DNA of 64,000 bases from Neopestalotiopsis rosae (Eukaryota; Ascomycota; Sordariomycetes; Amphisphaeriales; Sporocadaceae): positions 5,208,001-5,272,000 of the forward strand of contig JALGAS010000003.1 in assembly GCA_023078685.1 (NCBI GenBank). The letters run 5' to 3'. The notes under the pieces are model-generated. The model worked only from the letters and a program-made list of their open reading frames with translations. It did not search any database and was not told where the DNA came from. Position numbers and translations under genes: made by a program. Below are positions 22,724 through 36,214 of the stretch, one piece after another; within the stretch, counting starts at the first letter, position 1, and each line of letters opens with the position of its first letter.

Positions 22724-25606
22724 TTTTGGGTCATTTCCACAAGAGATATCGATTTCAAAGCAATAGTGCAACGTGAGATCTGTGGCGGAGGCCTCGGAAC
22801 AGAGAAGACTCCATGGGCTGTGACGAATAAGACGCGCTGAATCTTTACATTTGCTGCTTTGTGAGCACTCAAGTCCCTGATCAACTCCTGGGGGGACCTG
22901 ATTGACCCGATTGAAGCGTCCGATGAGAATGAGCCCACTCGCATAGAAGGTGTTGTGTGCTAGGCTGGCTAGGCTAGTGCCTACCGCCAGCCCTAGCTGT
23001 GCCTGACGGAAGAAAAAACGGACGCGGGTCCAAGGTCCAAGCTGTAGTGTAGTGCGAGCAGCAAAGCCGAGGGAGCCATTTTGGAGGGGAATCTCCGTAG
23101 CAAGTGGCGAGTTACTTGGCAGTAAACCACTAAAAACCAGTAGCCTAGCTTCTCCCCGCTTTGCTTGTACGACTCGATTTTCCGCGGAATACAACCTTTT
23201 CGCCTTCGAAACCACGTCTGACATGCAACCAATCTCGATTGATCGGATTTTCTCTTCTGATGATGGGCATTTCAAACTTTTCCATTCGCCCCCGACATGG
23301 GATTTTGTCAAAATTGCCATGCTCACTGCCTCCCTTTGCTCCCCCTCCCCTATCTCGATGCCACACATGCGTGGATTGACTGATGTTGTGGCTGCTGATT
23401 CTTTTGGACTAAGCCTTGCAGAATGACGTAGCCTAACCGCATCAAGATGCCCCAACGAGAACAAAAATGTTTTGACTGGGCAGAACGGGGACGGCCATTT
23501 GGGCCAATTGGTTATGGGGAGAAACTTTCTTCCCACAATGTAACCTGCTTACGCTATGCACCTGGCACGTATTCGTACACTAATCACCTGAGACCCGTTA
23601 TTCCGGCCCGGTCTGTGTTCGGGGTTCGGCAACGTTGAGCAGTCAGTCTCACACATCGTGGTCCTTTCAGTGTCTTCATTTTCGTCTTCTGGCGGGTGCA
23701 CATTACAAGCAGATAGCAGAACACACAAATATTCGACGCAAATGAGTCGTTTATAATGCATTCAAAGCTAGTGCTTTGACCGGTATCCAGAGAAAAGTAA
23801 AGTTAAGAAAAGAAATCTCATCACCAAGATGAATTTATGAGCAACTAGGGCAATGACATTTCTTATTGCTTTTCGTTGTGTCACCTGAGAGAGTGTCACT
23901 TCATGAGGCCACTTTGAAGCACCACTAGATAAGTCACTCCTTCATAGTTGCGTTTATGGCGCGCAGAGAGACGCGTGTGGCTTCAAGGCTGTGGTGTACA
24001 TAGATGCCAATCTGTTGCTAGTCCATAATTCAATGCAGGAATCGTGCCCATTCGCTCGTTCAACGGCCACTCACGGGAGACATTGCCGATAAAGTTTTAC
24101 CTCGGAACACGACCAAATCGCAACGAGCGCGTATTCGCTCATTTTGCACACTCATTTGATAATACCCATGAATGCTGCTGACTGTGGGAACTCTTAGCGA
24201 AAAAGACAGCTGTCATTTATGGCAGTGGTCGCAAACTCGGAACATGATCTGTTGTGCTGCCAGTGAAAGCCGTTCTCACAAGAGCCCTTTCTGCGTACAC
24301 GCTTACCGTAATTCATCTGCGAATCAGGAAAGACACCAAAGGGTGATTGCAGAAGAAATCCTGAAGATTGACAAAACCCTTCGATTGCTATAAAAGGTGA
24401 ACGCGGACAGGAGGGAAAATAATAATTATCATACCAGAAATACTCGTGAATTGCATCTTTTAAGCAACGTTGTCATTATTCCACGCTATATCCTTTGTTA
24501 CTGTCATCCGGACGATACTGCCCAGATATTCGATCTGTGCTATAATCCTCCGAAATTGAGGCCGGCGGTGACTACGCATACTCATACAGTTATCCTAGTT
24601 TAAGATCATTACCAGTCTGATGGGTTTCAAGGTCTTTCTTTGTACTCTATCCTGCAGGGTCCAATTTAAGCATAAAAGGCCATAGAAGAGGGTCCAGAAT
24701 AGCATGGTAGCGGGGCGCCACTGGGCGAGTAGCTCTTGGACGAGACATGTCGGATTTGTTTGCAACTCCCGCAGGAGCAATCCTTGCTGACGCTCAAGAT
24801 GATCCCCAAGTGGTGCGCTGAGAGTTATGTGACAAGTCAACTGTATGACGGCGCACTGTATTTCTGTTTATGCAATTTTGTGAGCCTCATGATATGTGCC
24901 GCTACTAGCAGCTAGATAGGCATGGCTTGGCAAATGTTGGTGACTGCAAGATCATGTGGGCGAGATCGCGGTCCAGGGCGAAGACGAATCTGTTGATTAG
25001 ATCTTGGTTAGCTTTTGCCTTGAGAAGCTATGACTCGCAAGATGTGTGTAAATATTGCCATGAGAATTGTCTACTTATATTGCTGGTAACACTGAAGCGT
25101 TCCTACATTGCTCGCTTTGCCCTTGATGAGGTGTAAAGATCGTTGTGCCCGATCCCTCAGCCTTTGATGAGATGAAAGATCAAATGCTTCGCATGCCAAT
25201 AGACTCATGGGCCTCACCATCACATTGAATAATCAATTGCTATATGCTCGTTCAAATTGAGGATGTCATCACCGCTGAGGAAGACGCAAGTGTGGTGGAA
25301 AGTAAAATGTATCTATTACAAATAGTGTTTAATATGCAGACTGGGGAAACAAAATCTTGGGTATTTCGTGACTCGTAAGAATATAGCCAGAAAGGCAGAG
25401 ACGGGAACGAACAGCCCGGCCATGCGACCCTCTTCGCGCAGGCAGCATCACTTACGCCTGCTCAAAATTAAGCGTTTTTCAAGAATCGCAACGTTTCCAC
25501 TAAAACCCAGAAAAAAAAAATACCATCTCTCCGTGAGAAAATGAATCCAAGACGCCGGAACTCATTCTTGTCTGCAAGCCAGCGGTACCGTGAGCTTGGA
25601 TGCGAT

Positions 25607-26428
25607 TCAGCTGTCTGGGGTGGAGCTACCATGGATCTGCGAGGCAGCAGCCAAGACATAATTATGTATAGGCGGAAAATCGCAGGCCCCATGTCTGAGA
25701 ATCTCGTTCTTGAGAAACAGCACCTCTTCTCGCAGGTGGGCGGCCGTGTCTTGGAGAATGGCATTGTGCAGCTCCAGAGATCTGCGCATCTCCTCCATGT
25801 CCTTTTCCTCCAGCCTCTTCTTCCGCCGGCATTTACTCGCAGCGATGCGATTTCTCTCCCTGGTGGTCACGTGCCAGTTCTCATCTTGGCCGGTGACTGG
25901 AGTGTTATTGTCGTCGGACGATGGGGCCAAAGAGGTGTGGCGGCGCTGCTGTTTGGCATTTCGGTGACTTTTGGAGAGCTTTCCTGGCATGGCTGGTGGT
26001 GGAGGTGTTATTGTATCAGACATGGTTGTTTGGCTTGACTTTCTTCTTGATTGTTCTGTCGTCACAGTTTCACCAGGCAACTAATCATGGCTATCTCGTT
26101 AGTCTCTATATGGTCATTGGGGTAAACCAATATGCCAAAGATGTAATGACTAATTACTGTAAGAGTGAGGACTCACGCTCGAATGAAAGCTTCTTTCGCA
26201 ATCCACGTCAAAGGTGAGATTCTGAGGACTGCCCGAATTAAACAGGTCGTCAAAGGCAGCCAAATCAGGATCTAGTGGTCCCATGGGCGATTGCAACGAT
26301 GGATCAGTGGCCGAAAGTACGTTAGACCAGTCCGCAGTAAGCGTGAAAGCCTGCATTTCATCCTCATTACCATCACCAAAATGGTCACCCGCTGAAGCGT
26401 CCGGGACAGATTGCAATGATGTTGCCAT
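25607..26428 (-). CDS. bZIP transcription factor, ATF/CREB type (copy 2)
   Basis: Second bZIP factor on the same strand. Two exons, 26428-26177 and 26080-25607, join in phase 0 through a GTGAGT donor and a GATTAG acceptor (intron 96 nt), giving 241 aa. The start ATG at 26428 has a GCCATGGC context. Exon 1 encodes an acidic, Asp/Ser/Pro-rich segment. Exon 2 encodes the basic region (TRERNRIAASKCRRKKR), a leucine zipper (Leu/Ile at heptads in EMRRSLELHNAILQ and onward) and the tail HGACDFPPIHNYVLAAAS. That tail is nearly the same as in the bZIP gene at 20453-21341, so the two are paralogues within the same subfamily, diverged mainly outside the DNA-binding half. Targets are unknown; ATF/CREB-type basic regions usually recognise TGACGT-like sites. 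Confidence 0.93.
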
Positions 26429-29400
26429 GGCCAGCCCTCTAAGTATAGCAGCGACCAAATGAGATCGGGCCCATCCAAGCCAGCAACCGGCCGGGAATGG
26501 ACGTGTGGAGATACTCTCGTTGGGCGGATTGCTTTGAACGAAAGGCGACGGCTATCTTGCTCAGCGACTACGCAGGTAGATCTGTACTAGAGAAGAGTCG
26601 GAATGCAACCATTCGCTAGGTGATTGGTGTTGTATTGTCAGACTAGGCAAGCCGGAGCCGGAGTTTGTTGCTGGCCGAGAACAAAAGAACAAACAGGGTT
26701 GAAACGTTTCGGCTGAGTGCAAAAGCAGAGTTTAAAATTGATATGGGGTTATTGGATGGCATGACAGTACTTTCTAGAGGCACCATAGCAGGTATGCATA
26801 CCTATCACTGACCAACCACCAGTGCAAAATCTCCCAGATTCCAGTCAGCAAAAGTCACAACCACAAGCACCATGTAGTAGCGGAGGCCGCACCAGTAGCT
26901 TCTAGACCGATAAGACAGTGGAGGTAGAGTCCAGGAGGTGCGATGGACGGGTAAAAGTCTCTATCGAGCGTCTGTATGTTGGATCTGCATTCCCCAGCGT
27001 GTACTGTAATGCATAGTAGTGGCTGGCGGTAGGCAGTGAGGTTCGTTGACAGCCTGTCCAAGCATTCCGGAGTGGCTCCGGAGAATATAGGCCAATTGGA
27101 TCGGTCCCGTGGATGTCTCGTAGATAATGAACGGTGCGGGGTGAAAGCTAAAAGCTATTAGTTCGCAAGGGACCTGAGCTTCCATTAGTCTTGGGGCGGC
27201 ATCTAGGCCATATTCATAGACAACATGCCTGGCTATCACATGGCAAAGATAACTCCGCAGTGGCAAAAACAGGTATGGTAAGAGTTGATAGGCTGCATCT
27301 GGCTCGGAGCTCTCCCCGCTCTTTGCTGCATGGACTTCTCCTCCGACAATACGCTGCCTCGAGAATGCTGGGTCATCATTTCTTTTCTTCATTGCGCTCG
27401 CCCCTGACATGGATGATATCGAATGATATTGGCGCAGTTGGCGTTGCTTCTGAATTGATTTTGCCAACGTTCAGTGTATGCTGCCGAAAAGTTGGCATGG
27501 CGGCAGATACTCTTATCGTGGCATGCGTATGTTGGAAGAAGGCAGGGGGATATGCTCCCCGATCCGTTAGCCAACGGCTTTGGTTTCCAGGCCTGACAAC
27601 TTCATACGATCTTGATTCTTCGCGGTAGCAAGGCTCTCAAGAACTAATGCATCTTCATCTGGCGCATCTTCAGACTGGTGTTTGGAACAGTATGCTTGAC
27701 TTTTATGAATGGACCGAAAAGACAGTGGAACTGAGACAGGAACAAATGAAGCTGCCAAGAATACGGCCGTTTGTTCTTCCAGGATGGGGGGTTCTCAGAG
27801 TGCTAGGTAAGCTTCAATTCGTAGCACCTGCCTAACTGTCATTCGTAGGTACCTTCCATCACGGACAAGGCGAATTCTTTCAATAATGCGAAACAATAAG
27901 AACATGTCACTTTATTCATACTCCACTCGATTGTAGCTTAAGGACTATTGGTAAACCAGAATGGTACAAACATCCGTCTACTAAGCTTTAGATCTGTTAG
28001 TATCTGGGAATGTTGTTTATGCTGGCAAAAAGTTCAGTACTGAAAACCGATTGTACCTCCAAATCTCTGCTCGAGAGGCCCTGTTTTCAAACCAGTATAT
28101 TCACGTAAGCCGCAGTCCAAAACTTTAAGAGTCTCCAGATCAATAAAGGTAACTACCTCTTTACGAGTAATATCATGAAGAATCTTCGGTAAAGACCGAT
28201 AAAGATCAATCGTGGTGGCTTTAATGAAAACACAAGGAGCCCTCTGTGCTTTTCTGGGGCCCAGAGCTACCCTTGTTTCTAGTGCCGGGTTCTTTGGCTG
28301 GCCATGTACCTGATAGACCTTTATAGGGTGGAGTAGCGAAGCGGAGCAGCTTTGTTGGGCTGGCAAATGTTCCGAGGGGAGATACTGGGTCGCTACGAGG
28401 GGGCAAGTGGCAATCTCAGTCTATGATATTCAAGGAATATTCAGAAGTTCATCACGGAGATGTGACTGGAGAAGGCAAAATAATTATGACAAACGGATCT
28501 CACGGTCAAGTCAATGGAACAGAATGTTATATAACTCGCCGGTGTGCTTTTGATTAGCGAGAACCTTTTCCCACTGAGGGCGCAATCTCTGTTGGAAATC
28601 CAAATTGAATATTGGATGAAATCTACAGGCATTGCTGGGTAGCAGCAAAGCTGCTTGCCACCAAACATCTAAATCTAGGTTTGAGCAATTAGAGCCGGGA
28701 AGCACAGTATGTATATGGACTAGAGGTAAAAGGCCCAAAGTGCCTATAGCCCAGGAAAGTATGACTTCTTGATTCGATAAAAGACACCTAAAGCAAAAAG
28801 TTTTCAGGGCATGAGATAGGCAACTAACCAAAAATCCCTCTGACGAGCCTGACTAGCTGCTAGTCGCGAATGAATCAAGTCACTTCACTCCGGCGCAGCG
28901 TATTCAGATATTCTTATAATATGTTAAGCATATTTTTAGTCGGCAAATCTTAGTCATCATTGACCATATTTACGATTCCAGACTATCGAAGCTACAAGAT
29001 CCCGTAGTCCCATCTGGCAATGCTTTGGAAAAGACTTTTTGCTCTTGGTGGGCTCACAAGGCACCCCTGAATCCTTCTCCGTTACACTGATTCAGTCCAT
29101 CCCAATAGAGGGTCCGGAAATACATAAACAATGGGCTTTGAGTCGCTATTCTTGATTTTTTCCTTCTTCATCTTTCTCTTCGCCTTCCCAAGCCTCTCCT
29201 CATCTTTGCCTTTTCGCCATAATGCACCACCTGTGGCTGTGTATTGTGGCGCCCTTCAAGTGACATATGGGAATGGTTGTTGAGTCTTTTTATTGACAAA
29301 TAGTTCTCGCAGACTGTTCAGGGGTCAAATTGGTAGACCGAACGTATCTCTGAGGGCCCAGATAAACACAGTTCCACTGAAGAACTCGATAAACCACCAC

Positions 29401-30249
29401 AAAACGATCGATATTCAGGTAATTTTGTTACATTGCCATCAATCATAAAGACGTAATTCTATTTGATAATATAAAAACGATCTGATTCTTTGATAATAAT
29501 TGAGGTGGATTTCCTGGTTTGAAACGGTGCTTTTTGAGCAGAAATTTGGAGGCACGGTTGGTTTCCCAGTCCGGACCCTTTTTGACTGTATGCAATCTAA
29601 GTCTTCATTTTGGACGCTGGCTATATCTCTTCCCCTCTCCTAAATTACTATCGCTCTATCACCTATAGTCATTAAGAACAATAGCGGTTTGGATGCGAAA
29701 TTGGTTCACTCGTTTACCTGACTCAAAATCACAGTGGCAAATTTGTTTCACTACTTTTGGTCAGCAGTAAATCAAGAAAAGGCTCGACCTTATGTCTATC
29801 CTGGCAGCAGACTTTTTGCCACAATACTCTTTCCCTGTATTCTGTGACGCATTTAGGGCAGAGAAAAGTAGTTTCCGTGTTTCTGCTCACACTAAAGGAC
29901 TAAGTTGATGATATGTTTGTCCCTTCTGCTTTATTGCTGGCCTTATTACCCCGGCCCAAGAGCAGAACGCAACATACACTAAACGAAGCAATTGAATATA
30001 ACCTCAAAGACAATGCTTTGAAAGTAAATAAAAAACAACGTGCACATGGACGAGTCTACACACTAACAAATAGCATATGTGGCGTATATCAAATACGTGA
30101 ACGCAAAAACGTTCTACAAAATATGAAATCTATGTTCAAAAGATGATTATGCCCAAGATGTGTTGAATTATGTGTAACTGGTTATTACTGGCTATTTGAA
30201 CAAGGAAAATGACTAGAAGGGAAGAGGGAACCCTCGCCGTTTTGTTTTC
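26429..30249. other. Intergenic, about 3.8 kb, AT-richer in its right half
   Basis: The left part is the upstream region of the second bZIP gene. From about 27.9 to 30.2 kb the base composition shifts to AT-rich. Two minus-strand frames (28511-28831 and 28034-28366) have protein-like composition but I cannot join them or recognise them; they may be an eroded gene or chance. Confidence 0.4.
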
Positions 30250-33200
30250 TTAGTACGGAATACCGTTGGTCATGAGCTGGAACTGATCATAGACTGCCGT
30301 CGAGTAGTTGTTTGCACTCTTCTTGACAAGGTCCCGTACAAAGAGCGCAGCCTCCCTCTCGTTCTTCTCAAGCACAAAGCGCTGCTTGAAATGCATGACC
30401 GACTCGGGCTTGAAGCAGGGCAATCCACTGTCCATCATCAAGAGTACAATCTGACTCAACTTCTCAGCGTAGGGACGGGCAGCGAGGAAGGCCTTGACAC
30501 AAAGTTCCTCAAACCACTTGAAGGACTGATGCTCCGTACTGCCACCCATGACAGCAAGCATCTCGCCCGTAAGCTTGAAGGGTGCGCGCTCAAACTTGAC
30601 ACCACCAGGTGCAATATCAAAGCAGAATCCGAAATCGATGTGGAGAATATGTCCAGCATCATCAATCATGATGTTACCGTTGTGTCGATCCTTGAATTGC
30701 AGCAGAAATGAGATGATGCTGTATGCCGCCATACTCTTGACAAAGTTGTTGCGGGCCTGCTGGAACCTCAACGAGTCCTCGTTGCCGTATTTGCTGACAA
30801 AGTACTCGTACAAACCGTTGACTGCTTCACGACCAAGCATGTCTCGCGAGATGGAGTTGGGCAACACGTCAATAACACCACAACCAGGTGCCGTGGCTGT
30901 CACCCGGTAAGGGAAGACATATACGTCAAGGCCGACATTATGGAAGATGCCTCGGAAAGCAGCAATCATCTGCAGGGCAAGGACGTCCTGGCGACAGTCG
31001 TCTCCGACCTTGAAAATGGCGGACTGCCATGTCTCGATCGTGTTCTCCGGAGGTACATGACCCGTGTCACTTGTAGCTTGAATGACTGCCTCTTGTTCCT
31101 CCTGTGCATCTGTTTTGGGCTTCTTGATACGGAATGTAGCCATGAATGGTGCTTTGGCATGAGATTGTAGAGGTTTGCCAGACTTTCGGTCGATACCGAT
31201 GACGACACCATCAGGGTTACTTGGCAAGTAGACGCCAACCTCAACATTGATCTTGCGGAGCTCTTCCTCAATTTTGAGTTTCTTCTCGGGCTTGGGTCGC
31301 TTGATCAGCGGCTTGAGTTTGCCGGAAATGCCTGTAACTTCATCAAAGAAGCTAAATTCTTTCTCGTAGAAGGCTCGATCCTCAGGAGAGAAACTGTCAA
31401 CCATCTTGTTCATGACCTTATCAAGAGCAGGCTTGATTTCGTCGGGCTAGAAAGTTATTAGCAGTGTTACTCTAGAAGGAGCATAGAGAACTCACGATCT
31501 GTGCGTCATCGTCCTTGTAGGAGTTCGCCTTCATGTTCCAGATGATCTGGTGCGCAAATAGTTGGGAGAACTGAGCAGTCTCGATGATGTAACGCTCCAC
31601 GTAACCCAGGGCATCATATCTCAAACCCTGCACGATCTGCGGAACGTAGAAGAATGTGACATCCACAGGGTGATCTTCAAGGGCCCGCATGGCGTACTGC
31701 AGGATGAAGGGGTTATTGCGGTATGTTGGCATAAAGTAGGTCACAGCCGTCACGGGATTAACAGGAGACCAGTAAAGTAGATACTTGAGCTGATCGCGTA
31801 CGTCCCCAGGCAGCTCAGTGCCGAGAAGAATTGGTAACGCTTCTGGTTCATTGATAGCTTTGGACGCAAAGTTCAATAGCAGCCAACGGACCTCACTGTG
31901 AACGCTGTGGAAGTTTGAGAACCGACTCACGAGTTCAATCGCCAGGGAAGGGCTTTCCGCCCAGGCGACTCGGATAAGTGGGTTCAAAGCCAACTCGAGC
32001 GCCCTTTGTCCCTGATTTGTCATGATGTCTGCTCTTGCCCCATGGTCACCCAGAGGGTGAACCCAAACGTTGAGTCGTGCCTGTTCGCTTTCGAGGAGGA
32101 GCTGAAGGAGCTGTTCCTTTTGCTGTAAGGCTTTGTACGAGCCTACTGGACTTGCCGCAATTGTAGGAATTCCTTTCAATGCCGTTGCCACATCAGAAAT
32201 CAAACGGACTTCAGTCTTGATTTGCAATATATTGCTGCCAAAAGACCATTTTGGAACAAACTTGAACCAGCTGAGACCAGCGGAAAGGATCTGGTCCTTG
32301 AGGCGCCAGTGTGTAAGATTGCCCAAGCCGTTACTCACTCTAAGCACTCTGAGACTGAAGAGCATGATACGGAGTCGAAGTTCCCGGGCCAAGGGATGGG
32401 AGATAGAACTCCTCATCGAGTTGAGGGTCAAATCCAGAAGCCGGAGGAAGATGCGCTGCGTGTCTGGGCTACCTAGACGGGTGGAGTTGAAGTGACTGTT
32501 GAAGAACTGTACCAGAAGCGTGTGAGGCGCAAGGAGGTTATGTACGACTTGTCGACGTTTGATCATTGCCTCATTGTTGCTCGGTGCAAACTCTTCCTTC
32601 ACAAAGAAAGGGTCTGGGTGCATCAGCGAAGGGTTGAAGAGACCCTGTCGCTTCTGAATGGTAAACTCCCACTGCTGGGCAATTTCAGCGAGCAATCGCG
32701 GTTCCATTCGAGGGTTTTCATTCATGACTCCAAGCCAAAGGGATACTCCAAGCTTCAGGGACTCCTTGGTAAACATTGTGAAGGGAATGCTGACCAAGTA
32801 ATGTGTCACAGCACTCTCATCCTTGTTGGAGCGACAGAGCAATGCCGCAGCTCGACGCAATATCTCACGCACGTCATCAACCGAAGTAGACTTCTTCGTA
32901 GCCAATCTCGATTCGATATGAGCTAGAGCGTTGACAGCATTGGCAGTCTCATTCAGCGGTGATTTGACAAACGAGGCCCTACGCCCGTGAGGCATAAAGT
33001 TGACCAGATCCATGCCGTGGTCAGGCAAAGCCTCTCCATATCGATACTCCTGGCGCGTAGTATACTGAGCAATAAAGTCTGATGCAGTGTTGATGGCCGT
33101 CAAGCCAACAGGGTTCAGCGAGGTCAATCTTTGATCCGTCAATGGAATGGATGCTCCCATTTCCATTGCAAAAGATCGACCCAAAGACATGTGTCCATAG

Positions 33201-36200
33201 GCATTTTCTTCGTCAAACTCTGAAAGATAGGTCTGCAAAAGACCCTTCACATCTGCAGGCGCCAGGTTGATGACGGACGCAACCCAGATCTTGGCTTTCT
33301 GGTATAAGCGATCGAGAGTGTGTTTGCGAAAACCGTAGTCATCAGACAATTCAATCGTAACATTACCTCGCGCTGAAGTGAAAACAGATCGTGGCTCGTA
33401 CATTTCTGTCTCCGCTTCCAGGCAGCTCGTCCACATCAGCGATAACAGCTCCAGGAGGGCAAATAGGGATGACCTTTGGCACAGAGCTGAGGAGATCTCT
33501 GTTACGAACCTGTCAGCACAGGCAAAGGCAGCCTGCTGAACTCTGGCGATACGGTGGCAACAGTTGCACAGGATAGCTGCCAACTGCAAGGCAGCATACT
33601 GCGCAGAGAACGTCGGAAGCTCTCCACCCAAAGTCTTGGATAGGTATTTCTGAAGAACAACGTCGGCGATGCCGGTCATGACACTGCTGACCTCGGCTCT
33701 ATGCATACTGGGCTCCAGGAAGTACGACAGTACCTTGGTGCAATCGCCCGAATCAGCACGCAAGCTCTCAACCAAATAGGCTGCCTGAAGAAAGATGACT
33801 TTTCTGTAGCTCAGGCTCCTGATCTCGTTTGCTTTGCTAGGAATCAACTCGGAAAGTTGCTTCTTTTGCCTTGACTCTCTATCTGACGTGTTTGCTCTGC
33901 GAAGAACGGTGTTCAGCTCGATGTCGCTTTCGTTCTGTTCACCACGTTGCTCGGCCACAAGTGGAGGCGAGTGAATCGCCATAATTCTGAGCTCATTGGT
34001 GTACTTCCTGCCTCGGTCAGTCAAAGGGTTAAACCCATGAACAGCGATGTTGAACCAAGCATCGCGAATGGCAGCATGGCTATCGTCCTCAGATTCGATG
34101 TGGGCAGCAAACTGCTTCGTGGACATGAGGATGGAGAGGGGCTGGAGTAGCTGAGAAATTTCGCCCGCCGCGAATTCCAGATCAGATTCTCGAGCACCCT
34201 TTGACTCGTGCACGTCTCCCTTGGAGATCAATTCCTCAAGTATGTATTCGAGATATATGTCAAAAAGCGGTGAGCCGCGCTTCACGTTTGCAGAGATATA
34301 ATTTCGCGCTTTTGTGACCTGAGGGAGAGTTCAGTAGATTGCTTGATCAGGCTTACAAACGTGAAACTTACAGCAGTGAGTAGAGTTGCGTTATTATCTA
34401 CCAAGGCAGCCTGGCAGATCCTAGAGTAAAGCCTGAGGAGGGAGCGGAACTCCAGTTGTCCGCTTGTGAGTGAGAGGTGGGCTGCACCGGTGATGATTTG
34501 TGCATCTACAGAGTGGTTGACCTTGCTCAACTTCTGTAAAAGCATTGCCTGTGCCAAAGCTGTGATCTTTTCATCGTTTGACATATTTGCGATGCTGCTG
34601 ATCGCTTGAACAATGTTGCCGTAGACCAAGGACGTATCCTCGTCTCCATTCAATGCCAAGGAGATCGAGCTGCCAGTAGACTGCCGCCCGTGGTAAATAC
34701 CATTTGCTTCCATTCCGTCAGTTGCGAAGTCAGAATTCGTACCATTTGGTATTTCTCCCTCAGTTGTCGGGCTCAATACGTTGCCAAGGGTGTACAAGGT
34801 GGTAATCACTGCATCGTGTGAAAGCAGTTGAAGAACGAAAGCCAGGCATTTCGATGCCACTTCTATCGTTTCTCCACGCAGAATGCTCTGCACGATGAAG
34901 CGAGGCAAAAGTCGGCTCACTTTTGGCGCGTAACCTCCATTCAGTCTGCACAGAATAGCCATTGATCGCAGCACAGTCGATGCCAACACATCGTCGTGCA
35001 TCTGAATGGGGTCCAGTAAAGTCTCCTCCAGCCATCCCATGAGGATATCTGGCTCAGCGGCATCTTCATTGAGCACAGTGCAATTCAAGAAACCAACTAT
35101 GGCTGCCGCTTTGACAGTAAACGCAATTCTCTGCTGGGATACAGAGCCCATCTGTATAAAATCGGCGCTCTCTTCTAGCCTGTCGATTTCATCCCGTGCA
35201 ATATTGGCGTACATTTCGATAGAGCGGAAATCAGCGTCACCGTTGCTATGCGGTCCAGGGTTGATCATATCCTTGTTCGCCATGAGCAAATCCAGAATGT
35301 GAGTCGATCGAAGAATCCTGGCATCCACAATCAGTAGAGATGTGGACGAGCCCAAAAGCCAGATAAAGCTACGCTGAAGCAAGTTTGCGCTGAGTGGGCG
35401 GCCCTGAGCGGCATAGTGCCTCATATATCTCTTCCAGTCTTTGGAGTTTCTGTCTGATGCGTGCGCATTTCGTATACTAGAGAACGCGCCCTCGACGGCA
35501 GTCAGGAACGGTTCAGTGAGAAGGTTTCGCACTCGCTGTATCAAAGCTAGTCGGCCACCGGTCCTCCAGAAGTCTGCTTGCGCCGAAGCAGCATCCAAAA
35601 ATCCGAGAAGCGCAATGGCAATAGTCGCGGTCCGGGTAGCTTCCTCGAGGCTCTGGTCGACGCCGTCCTCGTCTTGCATAGATACCACACTCTGGACAGC
35701 GGTTTTCAGGGCGGCGAGGAAAGCCCAAATATTGTCAGATACAGTCTCGTGTAGCGCGTCATGCTTGGAGCCCAGTGACAGTAATGCAGCAGTCAGGTGA
35801 GTAGACAATGCTTCGATAGGGGATGGCTCGATCGTTCGAAAGAATGGCGATGGCTGAAATGTCTGCGAATGAGCTTCGAGCAGATAGGGGATCAGTTGGT
35901 TTGTCAATTTCTGGGCACTCTGGCTACTTTGCACAGCTGGCGCGGCTTTGCAGAGAGCAATGAGGACTTCGAATTCGCGAATAGTCTATTCATCATTTGT
36001 GTCAGAAACAAGGACCTAATGCGATTATTGGTGCGCATACCATGGGTACTCGCGCGAGCGAGTGTCCTCGAGCAGAGCCATTCTCCTTTGCTTTTCCTTG
36101 GCCCGTCGCTTTGCAGAGACGGTCGAGATCGGATCGGTCGAAGGAAGTGATGACACTCGACGCAGACAGGGCGGCGATCTTCTGCAGCGCCTGCTGGCGA

Positions 36201-36214
36201 ATGTCGCGAGCCAT
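30250..36214 (-). CDS. stt4: Phosphatidylinositol 4-kinase STT4 (type III alpha)
   Basis: Makes PI4P from phosphatidylinositol at the plasma membrane, an essential step for PI(4,5)P2 supply, actin and cell-wall integrity. Four exons join in phase 0: 36214-36041, 35985-34372, 34318-31496 and 31446-30250, total 1935 aa, matching the roughly 1900 aa of yeast Stt4. The N-terminal 1500 residues are helical-repeat scaffold. The last 300 hold the lipid-kinase domain: GDDCRQDVLALQMI (nucleotide-binding side), DVLPNSISRDMLGR, the catalytic loop KDRHNGNIMID and the activation-loop HIDFGFCFD. The C-terminus NGIPY is complete. Introns are 49-56 nt. The gene is divergent from the proteasome gene to its right, with 738 bp between the start codons. 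Function is known from the family; the assignment is secure. Confidence 0.97.

Larger units (their letters stand above)
21342..25606. other. Upstream region of bZIP copy 1, about 4.3 kb
   Basis: Separates the two bZIP genes, which lie on the same strand. A minus-strand frame at 22631-23536 is 301 codons long but has no ATG at its limit and no recognisable motif. There is a 17-T run at 22558-22574. A long upstream region is common for fungal regulatory genes. I see no transposon. Confidence 0.45.

Noticed and set aside
22631..23536. 301-codon minus-strand open frame
   Set aside because: No ATG at its limit, no recognisable motif, and mixed composition; it lies in the upstream region of a bZIP gene. 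Most likely a chance open frame.
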